64,000 bases of DNA from Bilabrum cf. latius (Eukaryota; Bigyra: Bicosoecida; Bigyra; Bicosoecida). A model generated the notes under the pieces. The model searched no databases. It was not told the origin of the DNA and was given only the letters and a program-made list of their open reading frames with translations. Shown piece after piece: positions 34,833-44,627 of this stretch. A program made the position numbers and the translations under genes. The stretch covers positions 682,001 to 746,000 of the forward strand of contig OZ237736.1 of assembly GCA_965178125.1 (NCBI GenBank), given 5' to 3'. Each line of letters opens with the position of its first letter. Positions within the stretch are counted from its first letter, which is position 1.

Positions 34833-35483
34833 TTAGGCTGTTGGTGGGTACATCATCCAGTTAAACTGGAAATCGTTGCCTCCATGTGCGCCTGTAAGAT
34901 GCACTGTAAATTCACCATCACCCGCAGTTACGTGGGTAAAATCAACTCCGCCTGTGGGTACACTTGTGGGTGTTAGATGCACGTGATGATCAGATGTGCA
35001 GCCTGCTGCAGCCACAACTAGTGTTTGACCACCTCCGCTCCAGGTTTCCTATCCTCTTAGTGCAGGTACGTTGTTTGCAGTTACATCGCCCTAAACTATG
35101 ATGTTACCAGATCCAGATCCACCTGTAATGCGAACACCTGCACCGGCTGAATTGGCTCCAAATCTTACCTCGCCCGGGCTAAAGAACATCTATCCTGTGC
35201 CCTGATCGCCCCATCCTATGATACCGAAGTTACCCTCACTGAAACTTGAATCGCCCTCGATGCTTCTGGCAACCACATTTCCACCTAATTCCATATTACC
35301 TGTTGAACTTACTGCAAGAAGTTGAGTGGTTACATCGGATGCCACATTCTCAGAGTTAATTATAAAATTTCCACCTTTAGCTGAAAACGAAGCCCCTGAA
35401 GTAGAGCCTGATGTTTCAGTGCAAAGTAGTTTGTTTACGTAGATTTGTTCATCGTTTGGTTCGTTAAAAGTACTAGCTGACAT
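34833..35483 (-). CDS. Fibre-like virion surface protein (putative)
   Basis: A 216-residue protein from ATG 35483 to TAA 34833; three TAGs join two fragments in the same frame. It is Ser/Gly/Asn-rich with short beta-strand repeats (FIINSENVASD, GNMELGGNVVAR, GVRITGGSGSGNIIV) and a His-rich tip-like C-terminus (DHHVHLTPTS). This resembles trimeric fibre or tailspike proteins. Minus-strand placement next to capsid genes fits a host-attachment role, but this is inference. Confidence 0.55.
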
Positions 35484-35530
35484 AGCTTATAACTTAAACT
35501 ACAAAAAAATAATTTAATTCTTAATCCTAT

Positions 35531-36151
35531 ATGGTAGAACCCAACACCGTAATTATAGGGGCATCTGTTGCCCCATGGATTTACAAAGCAGGTTGCATGT
35601 TTTTAGATTGGCTCTAGAAGCCCCGCTCACAACGCCGAAAGTTAGTGCTTCTTCTTCCTTAGAAAGCACTTAAAAGCACTATATGCAAACGCTTAACCAG
35701 TAGCAACCCCAATGTTCGTTTATATGATTTAGATGAAGTTGTATTAGCCCGAGCATCTGCCGAAGATGTAGTTAAACTTAAGTTGGCTGAGCACTGCGAT
35801 AACAACGCTTCCGAGTTGCTCAGGTATAAATACGTTTAGAGTGCCATTGATGAAATTAAAGCAACTTGGTTAAAGGATCGCAATCACCGTGCTATTTTTG
35901 TTACCAGTGATGCTTCTGTAGTTGCCTCCATCTTCAAACCCACCTCGATTGGTGTTGCTATGCCCAGCGAACAATTTCACCAGCAACTTATCCAAAAATT
36001 AAGCCCTGAGGAGCAAACTGTTGCCAACCGATCACATGCCCAGTTTAGAGATTTATTTTATCGCACCGATGATCCATGTTCGGTCTACGATTCACTGCAA
36101 GATCTAGCAAATATCATCATTGCTCACTATGGCTTGAACTACAGACCTTAA
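35531..36151 (+). CDS. Hypothetical protein with N-terminal hydrophobic segment
   Basis: A 206-residue protein from ATG 35531 to TAA, with TAGs in the first third read as Gln. The N-terminus (VIIGASVAPWIYKAGCMFLD) could be membrane-associated, followed by a basic stretch (KPRSQRRK) and a helical body (LDEVVLARASAEDVVKLKLA). No family recognised. Confidence 0.6.
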
Positions 36152-36202
36152 GCCTTTAAGCCTTTAAGAATAATTATTTTCTCCACCAGGATTATAGCAA
36201 AT

Positions 36203-36622
36203 ATGCCAAAACCACTCAAAGTAGTAATAAAGAAAAGAGAACCCGCTCCTAGCCACAACCCAATCGCCTTGATTCACCCCGAAACCTCGAATACCGTTCA
36301 GGAACTGCACCAGTAGTACACCGAATCGTTCGAGCAGAACCAGCAGGAAATCAAGAACCTCAAACTAGAAGCCCGTCGGTTGCTACGCAAGGTACGCAAA
36401 TAGTGCCCTGAAATTCATGAACAGATTAGAGAACTTCGAACTAACCTCAAATAGCAAAAACACAACCTAGAACAACTACAACAGGAAATCAAAGCGCAAT
36501 CTGATTTGCTTCGATCGAGTGCACCCGAGGAATACCAAAGGCTGGATAAGATTCGAGAAGAATCCAAAAAGTTACAAAAGCAACTCCAATACGATCAAAA
36601 TGTTGCCGATTTTCTAAATTAA
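36203..36622 (+). CDS. Coiled-coil hypothetical protein
   Basis: A 139-residue protein from ATG 36203 to TAA that is invisible under the standard code because of four TAGs. Almost all of it is Gln/Glu/Lys/Leu-rich heptad-like helix (EQNQQEIKNLKLEARRLLRK). Basic N-terminus (KPLKVVIKKREP). Could be a structural or scaffold protein. Confidence 0.6.
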
Positions 36623-36636
36623 TTTCTATTTTTACC

Positions 36637-36704
36637 TTTAATCCCGTACTAAATTGATACGGATTAAATGCAAAATATTCTCTGTCTAGATACTCACACA
36701 GAGA
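36637..36704 (+). repeat. Intergenic double-hairpin element, copy B
   Basis: Hairpin 1 spans 36637-36667 (TTTAATCCCGTA paired with TACGGATTAAA). Hairpin 2 pairs TCTCTGT (36679-36685) with ACAGAGA (36698-36704). It lies between convergent stop codons. Confidence 0.65.
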
Positions 36705-36732
36705 AAAATCCTGTTTTTAAAATACATGAATA

Positions 36733-37080
36733 TTAAATTAAACCAATGTTTGGTTTTATACCGCCCCCGATCAGTTTGTAAACATCTACGTGATCTAAAT
36801 GCGGTTTCTGCAAATGACCCCTAACTCCCAACACAATTAGATTTTCCACCAATCGAATGCGAATGCTAAAAGCACCCGATTTGTGAGTTTGTCGCTTTGC
36901 AATCTAGATATCATTATCAATATGCTGTTGGTTCAACGGAGATGAGTACACTGTTTCATAAACAGTATTTCCAGCCTCGTGCTACACCTTTTTCCCATTT
37001 CGTGCTATTTCAACAAACAAATCCTAGATTTGTTCCATTCGAATGCTTTCAATTCCTTTACTACTATCGCTATTGTTCAT
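36733..37080 (-). CDS. Hypothetical 115-residue protein
   Basis: From ATG 37080 to TAA 36733 with three TAGs read as Gln. A helical N-terminal half (IESIRMEQ) is followed by a strand-rich part (SGAFSIRIRLVENLIVLGVR) and a short tail (HVDVYKLIGGG). No family recognised. It is a single clean frame only with TAG sense. Confidence 0.5.
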
Positions 37081-37155
37081 TTATATTTTACCATAGATAA
37101 TTCCAAATCATATTATTCCAATATGATTCCATTCCCATTTCCATTCCCATTTACC

Positions 37156-37223
37156 TTTAATCCCGTACTAAATTGATACGGATTAAATGCAAAATAATCT
37201 CTGGCTAGATACTCACCCAGAGA
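37156..37223 (+). repeat. Intergenic double-hairpin element, copy C
   Basis: Hairpin 1 is the same as copy B over its 31 bp. Hairpin 2 pairs TCTCTGG (37198-37204) with CCAGAGA (37217-37223); the T-A pair of copy B is replaced by G-C, a compensatory change. Confidence 0.65.
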
Positions 37224-37227
37224 AAAC

Positions 37228-37515
37228 TCAATTTGAATCAACTTTCAGCCATTCCCATGGTTTCCTCATGGGTAGCCAATCTACTGGTACCTCCTCCACC
37301 TTGTAGTGCTTTGATACACCTTCTTCAGCATTCTTAACCTTATAAGTTCCTTTCTTGATTAGGTTAACTGTTAACCTACTGATTGGATGCAATTTAAACA
37401 AATCCGAATGCATTTCTGCCAACAGCTTTAGTACCGTATTGCAGTTTCTAACCTAATACACATGCTAACTTTTATCTAGTTCTATCACCTTTAACTTTAC
37501 ATTATGTTTACTCAT
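37228..37515 (-). CDS. Hypothetical 95-residue protein
   Basis: From ATG 37515 to TGA 37228, two TAGs read as Gln. Contains EEVPVDWLPMRKPWEWLKV near the C-terminus and a basic helix (VNLIKKGTYKVKN). A TATATTATAG tract ends four bases before the ATG. No known family. Confidence 0.5.
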
Positions 37516-37590
37516 TTCTATAATATATCCTATATTTTTTAATTCATTTTTTTAAAAAATAGTTTAAGAACTTTCCTAACTCTATACTAT

Positions 37591-37878
37591 ATGGTAAATA
37601 AATGCACTCACACCTCTCAAACCTCAATCGTTCTTGAAAACAGTGTTCATTATGGAAAACAAGTATGTTCCCATTGTGGCAAATGGCTAAAATGGCTACC
37701 CAATCCTAAAACTGCTATCCTACTCTCAAGGCAAAAACAATGCATCCAAGATTTACTACTCCTGGATTCTCTACCTGATCACTATTGTAAATTTATCTAG
37801 GGCATATCCCAATCCAAACGCCTCTCTCCTAAACAGCAAAAATATCTTTTCGCTCTACATTCTTAGTTCATTAAGTAA
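37591..37878 (+). CDS. Small zinc-ribbon-like protein
   Basis: A 95-residue protein from ATG 37591 to TAA, three TAGs read as Gln. The first half has the pattern CTHTSQ, then HYGKQVCSHCGKWLKWLPNP, a zinc-finger-like motif seen in many phage and large-virus proteins. The second half is helical. It lies immediately before the first direct repeat that flanks the replication gene, so a role in replication or regulation is possible. Confidence 0.6.
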
Positions 37879-38212
37879 ACCAAATAATATTTGGTTTAGT
37901 TCAGAGGGATCGAACATTTATGAACATTTATGAACATTAAAATGTTCCTTACTTTAATTCGGATTTTATTTGTTTTTATAGGGGTAGAACGTTTTGAACA
38001 TTAAAAAAAATATAAATATAAAAAAAAACGTTTTTCACACATTTTTGAAATTAAAAAATGGTGAAAATAAGGTTTTTTACAAATCAAACCCACCCTCAAA
38101 AACGCTCATTTTTTTTACTTGATCATCGTAGGGAATTTCTGTACGAAATCCGAGGAACGTTAAAATGAGCGTTTTTAGAGTTAATTGCAATGATCAGGCT
38201 TCCGATCTAAAC
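37877..38212 (+). repeat. Direct repeat left of replication gene (candidate origin)
   Basis: About 336 bp that is highly similar to 40872-41210. Contents in order: a 21-bp palindrome (37877-37897), several GAACATT iterons, an A/T tract, a TTTTCACACATTTTT / AAAAAATGGTGAAAA dyad, and arms AACGCTCATTTT (about 38101) and AAAATGAGCGTTTTT (about 38162). A short frame starting MSVF in the last arm stops after 18 codons here. Confidence 0.75.
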
Positions 38213-38281
38213 ACAAGTTAATTTGATTATAATCAACTTTTTAAAAAACTGATTTAAAAAAATTTAGTGGAATATAATATA

Positions 38282-40873
38282 ATGCAAATTTCGATAACCG
38301 ATTTAGTAAAACCTCTACCTGTGGGATCAACAGTACAAACAAAAATTGTAGTGGATGTAAAGCGCTCCAAAATGGTGGAAAAGCATCTCAACCGTATTTT
38401 GTTTTCTTTAATGGCAGGATCAGATCTGGTAGATATTCGAGCCGAAATTACCAAAACCCAGAATATCTTGAAACGGCATATCGGGCGATCAAAAAAAGCA
38501 ACCATCAATCGAAAGGTGGATTTTACATGCACTAGAGGATTCGGGCGGTTTTACAGTGATGATGGGTTTGTAAATATTACACGACCGATTAGGCATTTCT
38601 TATGCCGAGATAATTACATTGATCTTGATGTTTGTAACTGCCACCCTGTTATTGCTGAACAGTTGTACCCGGTTTTAACTAACAAACCTTCAGTTGCCAT
38701 TAAGAGGCTAAACAATGAACGCAAGCGCATATTTGCCGAATTCTTAGAGGATCACAAATTACCCAAGGATAGCATCAAGAAACTAGGATTTGCTTGTTTA
38801 TACGATGGTAGCATTTAGGGTACTGCAAAACAAATTGGAATCGAGGATCTTCAAGAGCTCACTCACAGATGCAAACAAAACTACGATTTATTTGTTAAAG
38901 CCAAACGGGAGTTTGCTGAAATCATGCAGCATGTAAAACAAATAATGGGTTCTGATTGGGAGTTGTTACCTTGTAATCCCGGTAAAGAAAATACTGATAG
39001 AGCCGATGTAGGCAAACTTTCAAGTTTCTTTCAGCACATTGAACGGTAGATAACCGAGCATATTGCTTTCATTCTGAATGGTAAGTTTAAGTGCAAGGTG
39101 GCTGATTATTAGTACGATGGCGTGTTTTTGCGTGATGTTTAGAGCAAAACGGTAAACACATGGATTCCAGCTATCGAACAGTTCATCTATGAAAAGACAG
39201 GTTTCCGAGTAAAACTGGAAACAAAACGAATGGAAAACTATCAAGTGGATGCTATTTTAGAATCCGATCAAGAAGCACCTGTACCCAAAGAGGTTTAGGA
39301 TTACTTGGATGAAAAAGAACAGCAGGTAATTAAGCATATTGAAAGTAACAATCCTTTTGATCCGTTCTTTCATAATTCGATGGATACAGAACGTGTTCCG
39401 ATAAAACTACATAGCATCATGGATTACAGTAAATTAAACAAGTTACGATAGTAGTATTTCGAGAACTTTTGTGTAAAGATAGAAAATCCTGCGATGTTTG
39501 TACGTGTTTTTCCAGAATCAGGAGATGCTGTAACTATCAATCGCCAAAATCTGTTAGTTAGTTTTGAGAACTTACGGCATGGCAATAAAAACCAACCTTG
39601 GATTACCGAATGCTGGTTAAAATCAGCCTCTATCAAAACCTACACGAAAACTACGTTTGTACCATACACTATCAATCCGCCACCTAACCACATGGTAGAA
39701 AACAAATTCAACATGTTTAAGGGATTCATGCATTCAGTAACACCACCTGATAACTTCAAGATGGATCAAACCAAAATCCAGCCGATTCTAGATCACTTGC
39801 ACGATATTTGGTGTGGTGGTGATTAGATGTGTTACAAGTATATTCTTGATTGGATGGCATCGATTGCTCAAACACCATGGAAAAAATCCTTGGTGGCTGT
39901 TGTTTTGGTTTCAATCAGAGAGGGTGCAGGTAAGAATTCAATCATGGAGTTTTTGAAAGAACATGTGTTTGGCAATTAGTACATTCGTGATGTGAGTAAC
40001 ATTAATGATTTAACCAGATAGTTTAACATGGACGGAATGAAAACCATCTTTACAGTTTGCAATGAGATTGGATCACAGGGTGGTGCTTACCGAAATGCAG
40101 ATTCCTTAAAGGATATGATTACTCGCAAAACGCAGCGGATTGAAACCAAAGGAGTAGATCCAATTCAAATGAGCTGTTTTAATAATTTTATGCTCACATC
40201 ACAGTATTGGAAATGGGTCGCCAAGATTTCCAGTAGTGATCGCAGGTACTTTTGTTTAGATGCAGATAACAAACGATGTAACGATGTTGATTATTTCACT
40301 AATCTGTTTAAGTTTTTAACTCCTGAATCAGGCAAACATTTTTGGTATTACCTGTTATCCCGTGATCTTTCAACAGTAAACCTAAGAAATATTCCAATGA
40401 CTGATTTAAAGCGTGATATGGCATCCTTGAGCTATGATCCATTCATTAAAACGCTGATTGAATTAGAAAATCAAAGAGCTGATGGAGAAGATCGATTTAC
40501 GGCTCAAGAATTAATGCTGTTATACAATCATGTAAATGAACGGGATAGCATAAAATCTACCAGATCGTTTAGTAAACAATTCAAGAAATGGAGCAATGAT
40601 TTCTTTAAGGTTTGCTAGATTGGAAAAACACGAACTAGGGGGTTCTTAATTACACCCGAGGGCAACCTTGAATTGATCAGGTAGGTGCTGAAAGATCCTG
40701 TTTGGTATTTTCCTGATGCCCCTGAAAATGAATATGAAGTACCCGAACCTAAATATGATGATAGGGAGGAATCCAAGCAATCAGAGCCTGTTACTGTTAT
40801 GGTTAAACCTAAGATTCAAGTAAAAGTTCAAAGAGTATATTCTAAGCTTCCAAAGGATATCTGTTTGATTTAA
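38282..40873 (+). CDS. TVpol - superfamily 3 helicase replication protein
   Basis: An 863-residue replication protein, one frame with about twelve TAGs read as Gln. The N-terminal half carries the transpoviron/virophage polymerase-like (TVpol) motifs YIDLDVCNCHPVIAEQ (near residue 113) and ADY-TAG-YDGVFLRD (near 278), the DxD and DG catalytic-type motifs. The C-terminal half is an SF3 helicase: Walker A SIREGAGKNSIM (near 545), Walker B TIFTVCNEIG, motif C NNFMLTSQYW and the SSSDRRYF arginine finger. It is flanked on both sides by the same direct repeat, expected of an initiator acting on nearby origins. Confidence 0.85.
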
Positions 40874-41210
40874 AAAATCAAATAATATTTGATTTAGTTC
40901 AGAGGGATCGAACATTTTTGAACATTTGAGAACATTTTAATGTTCCTTACTTTGATACGGATTTTATTTGTTTTATATAGGGTAGAACATTAAGAACATT
41001 TTTTAACTATATATATAAAAAAAAACGATTTCCACACATTTTTGATTTTCAAAAATGGTGAAAATAACGTTTTCTACAAATCAAACCCACCCTCAAAAAC
41101 GCTCATTTTTTTTACTTGATCATCGTAGGGAATTTCCGTACGAAATCCGAAGAACATTAAAATGAGCGTTTTTACGAAATAGAAATAATGATCAGGCTTC
41201 TGATCTAAAA
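40872..41210 (+). repeat. Direct repeat right of replication gene (candidate origin)
   Basis: The second copy. Its opening palindrome (40875-40895) differs from the left copy by a compensatory C-G to T-A pair. The GAACATT iterons and the AAAACGCTCATTTT / AAAATGAGCGTTTTT arms are kept. Confidence 0.75.
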
Positions 41211-41405
41211 TTCAAGGATGCAATCAATCAAGAATACGCCAAGGTAAAGCATATTGAATCCTAGAAGGAGTTTGCACTTGCAATCAAGGAATCCCCATAC
41301 AAATCTGCACTGTTTCGGGCGAGAAAAGCGGGTAAAGTAATATCAGAGGATCTTTACCTATGCATAAAGCAGATGGGATTCAAACAGAAAGGATTAAATC
41401 ATTAA
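41162..41405 (+). pseudogene. Small ORF with frameshifted start inside the direct repeat
   Basis: An ATG in the right repeat (41162) opens a frame that stops within nine codons. A different frame, from about 41190 to TAA 41405, encodes 71 residues (EYAKVKHIES, ALFRARKAGKVISEDLYLCI) without its own ATG. Compared with the left repeat, the right copy has one extra base between the GTTTTT and AATGATCAGG motifs, which would put the two frames out of register. It looks like a small basic gene broken by a single-base insertion, or one needing another start. Confidence 0.4.
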
Positions 41406-41709
41406 CCATTAAATTTTCACGCATTTTAAAACCCAAATATTTCCCTGTATGAGTACACAGAGAGCGTGATTTTAGCGAGTATCTCTGTATTAATTTAAAT
41501 GCACTTAATACGGAATAAATCTTAGAAATCATGAAATCGTTTGATCGTGGTTTGGGGGGAAAATTGATCCGTGTTCACCCTATTTGTCGAGGCATGGTAA
41601 GAGGGGGGATTCGTTTTCGGACAACAATAGGTTTTCTTTGCAAAAAGAGGACCTCTGAAAAGCATTCCTCTAAAAATTGATTTAGAGGTATCTGATCAAA
41701 GTAGATAAA
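41406..41709. promoter_or_regulatory. Upstream region of recombinase gene, with hairpin and conserved element copy 3
   Basis: Contains a diverged hairpin region (41446-41512, with ACACAGAGA and TCTCTGTATTAA) and the third copy of the conserved upstream element (41556-41612: GTTCACCCTATTTGTCG then a GTAAGAGGGGGG tract). The ATG of the recombinase is about 95 bp downstream. GTAAGA could alternatively be a splice donor of a 5'-UTR intron. Confidence 0.45.
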
Positions 41710-42963
41710 ATGGAAGAAACACGAAAACTAACTGAATGGATTAGGGTGGGTTACTCGGGGTTGAGTTCGAAAACCATCAACAATAAGCTGGGCACGGCTC
41801 GTAACTCGATTGTGCCTTTCTTGGAGCAGCATGGTTTGAGCCTAGAGCACCCGATCCCCAAGGGTGCAGATGAGAAGCGGTACTACGAGCTGCTTCGAAC
41901 TTTCGCTGAAACGCGCCCAAGGAAATCCACATGCCCCACTAAGAGCACTAGCCACTCCCGTTAGGTGATAATCTAGAGGGAGGTGCAGAGCATGAGTTCG
42001 ATCCTGAAGCAGTACATGGCAACTCACGGAGGATCGGATGAGCAGGTGCAGATGATGGGGATGGTGAGCAAGGTGAGTTATGATAAGGCAAAGGAGGCGA
42101 GTGTGGCAAAAAACACGGTACTCAAACCCGCACCGCCGATTTCCTTGAAGTTGGCAGTGGAGCGATTCGCAGCCAAATCGGTGGCGAGTGTGGATCAGCC
42201 GTGGATGTACTGCCTGATGTATGCTATCCTGCATGTAGCCCCCTTCCGAGCCAAGGTGCTGTAGGCAACCACGATCAATGGGGATGGCTTGAGTAACATT
42301 AGCACTGCTGATAGGGTTTGGAACATTGCGGTGGGCACGGACAAGGGCAAGAGTTCGGGTGATAAGGAGGAGCGTGTGGTGACGATCTCGGCACGGATGG
42401 CGGAGTTGCTGGAACGGCACTACAAGGCAGGTGATCATTTGATTCCTCTCACGGTTAGCCACAAGAGGCGGGTGAAGGAGTTTGGAGCAACCATGAAGGG
42501 GATTAGTATGGCATTGGTGGGTGTGGAGGTGAGTGCATCGGTGTGGCGAGAGATAGCCTGTACCAATCACTACAACTAGCCCAGCCCCCTGACCGACGTG
42601 CAGTTGAAGCACGTGGCATCGATCATGGGGCATTCGGTAGGCACCTCGCTCACGTACAAATCGTACTCGATCGGTGCGGATTAGGTGATTCCGTGTGGGT
42701 TGCTGGCATCCCCCGAGCCAGAGCCCAAGCCCAAGCTCAAGCCCAAACTCAAGCCCAAGCTCAAGCTCAAGCTCAAGCTCAAGCTCAAGCTCAAGCTCAA
42801 GCCCAAGCCAGTGATTCGATTGAAGTCCAAGATCAAGCCAGTGATTCGATTGAAGCCAAAGGCGCAGCTGGTGGTGGGAACGGGTGCTGGTGTGCTGAGT
42901 GGGTTGAGTGAGGAGCAGATGCGTGTGGCACTGGCAGCCTTGAAGGCAATGAAAGCAATGTAA
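41710..42963 (+). CDS. Tyrosine recombinase
   Basis: A 417-residue protein from ATG 41710 to TAA with six TAGs read as Gln. The catalytic pattern fits tyrosine recombinases: Arg180 (VAPFRAKVL), Lys near 210 (GTDKGKSS), Arg280 (ASVWREIA), His308 (SIMGHSVGTS) and Tyr316/319 (TYKSYS). An N-terminal helical SAM-like region precedes. The C-terminal tail has a Lys-Leu dipeptide run from an AAGCTC hexanucleotide repeat (42730-42800). GC content and codon choice here are host-like, unlike the AT-rich viral core. It could resolve dimers or concatemers, or be a second integrase. Confidence 0.75.
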
Positions 42964-43093
42964 ACAAACTAAATGAATAAAACAAAACGAAGGGCCCTCA
43001 TCTATGGTAGTGATACCATGGGTGTTGTGCCCTTTTTTTTGGCCTCAGAATTTAGTATCTAACCGAATAAACGAAACATGCTCTAGAGATCAA

Positions 43094-43642
43094 TCACCCA
43101 TGGCGAGGGTGGGGGCAATCCACGAAGGTAGCCATCATATCTTTCTTCTGCAACTTTGCCCTGAACACAGCAATGGAGCAACTCTCCTTATCCTTCAAGA
43201 ACTTCTACAACCGCCGAAACTAGGCTCGGGTTCGATCGCTCTTGATGAACTTGGGGAGCTCATCCATCTCGTACTTCTCTAGGGTGCGGTGATCCCGCAA
43301 GAAGGGCTTTAAATCCTGCCACTTGCTCCACGCCACCTCCTCCTCCTCGATCGGCGGCAACGCCCAAGTTACCCGCTTGGTGCCCTTGCGGCTCATCCAG
43401 AACCGCCGCCCCAACCCGAGCTCCTCCAGCAGCACCCGCCGCTCCTTTACATCCCGAGGCACTCCCTCCTGCTCACCCTCTTCCTGCACATCTCCCTCCA
43501 GCAAGAACCCCGTAGCATCACCATCCAACCAGTGGCGGATGGCAAGAGGGCACTTGAGAGGAGGCACAGGTGCAGGTCGAGCGCAGCAGCCCAAAAAACA
43601 CATCAGATCCCCAAACAGGAAAGGGGGCAGCGATGGGATCAT
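43094..43642 (-). CDS. Hypothetical charged protein
   Basis: A 182-residue protein from ATG 43642 to TGA 43094, with TAGs after SDRTRA and FRRL. Its start overlaps the stop of the next upstream minus-strand gene in an ATGA arrangement, suggesting co-expression. The N-terminus (MIPSLPPFLFGDLMCFLGCC) is hydrophobic and Cys-rich; the middle is acidic and the rest mixed (WALPPIEEEEVAWSKWQDLK). No family recognised. Confidence 0.5.
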
Positions 43643-44487
43643 TCGAAGCCCCCCACCAGTTTTCCCGAGGTGGGATCACGGCGGCGGTGCTTCTTGGATG
43701 GGCGCCCACGAGAGGGGGCGCGTTTGGGCTTGGGTGAATCTGGATCCACCACAGCCACCTCCTCATCGCTCTCACTCTCGACGATGGTGTGCTTGGGTTT
43801 GCGCTTCGTGGCACGCCCCCTTGATGGCTTGGGCTTGGGCTTGGGCTGCGGCTCCTCCTCTTCGGATTCCCCCACGATGTCGGGCACGAAATCCTCTGGG
43901 CGGCGGCTGCTGTTGCTGCGGTTGGATACCACAGAGAGGGCTAGATCGTCGATGGCAACCTTGATCTGATCCACACGGGGGTTCTTCACGGCCTTGACCA
44001 CCTCTTGGATGATGCGTAGTTGCTCCCGTAGCTTGGAGGCATCGCCCTTGTGGCGGGTAAGGGTGTGGTAATCTCCCTCGAGATCCTGCTTGTCGCTCTC
44101 GTTGAGGCTCATGCCCTTGATCTTGTCGGAGAACTTGGTGAGATCGTTGAGGTGCTCGGCGAACACATCCCTTCTTTGGAAGCGCTTAGCGATGGTTTTG
44201 ATCTCCTTATCCCGATCGGTGAGGCGCTTGCGCATGCTGTCCTCCTCGTTGGCCATCATTTGCAGCAGCTGCAGCCGAATGGGTTTGGGCACAGCGAACA
44301 GAGCTTGTCCCAGAAGGTGTAGTGCCTGATCCTTGATGTGTGCCATAGCCGATTCCTGCACACGTTGGAGAGTGGGCGCGAGCTTCTGGGCGAGCCAGAA
44401 GGCACCAGCAGCCATGGCGCTGATGCCCGAGGAGTTGAGCAGCGCGGGAAACCCCTCCCCAGAAACGAAGAGTGAAGCCACGTACAT
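43639..44487 (-). CDS. Hypothetical protein with coiled coil and AT-hook-like tail
   Basis: A 282-residue protein from ATG 44487 to TGA 43639, no TAG. A hydrophobic N-terminus (SGISAMAAGAFWLAQKLAP) is followed by a helical region (RKRLTDRDKEIKTIAKRFQR) and an acidic/basic tail with SRGRATKRKPKH and SRGRPSKKHRRRD, the second AT-hook-like. Perhaps a DNA- or membrane-associated protein. GC-rich and host-like in composition; it may have been captured from the host. Confidence 0.55.
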   Translation of the reverse strand: MYVASLFVSGEGFPALLNSSGISAMAAGAFWLAQKLAPTLQRVQESAMAHIKDQALHLLGQALFAVPKPIRLQLLQMMANEEDSMRKRLTDRDKEIKTIAKRFQRRDVFAEHLNDLTKFSDKIKGMSLNESDKQDLEGDYHTLTRHKGDASKLREQLRIIQEVVKAVKNPRVDQIKVAIDDLALSVVSNRSNSSRRPEDFVPDIVGESEEEEPQPKPKPKPSRGRATKRKPKHTIVESESDEEVAVVDPDSPKPKRAPSRGRPSKKHRRRDPTSGKLVGGFE

Positions 44488-44627
44488 GCTGTGATGGAAG
44501 GTGGGAAAGGGTATGGATGGATAGATAACGAGCAAAAATTGTTGGGGCAGCCAAAGGTAGGAGAGCAAAGTAGGGGTGCGTGCAGCTCGATCTAGCCATA
44601 GGGCGGCAGGATTGCACCATTCAAAAC

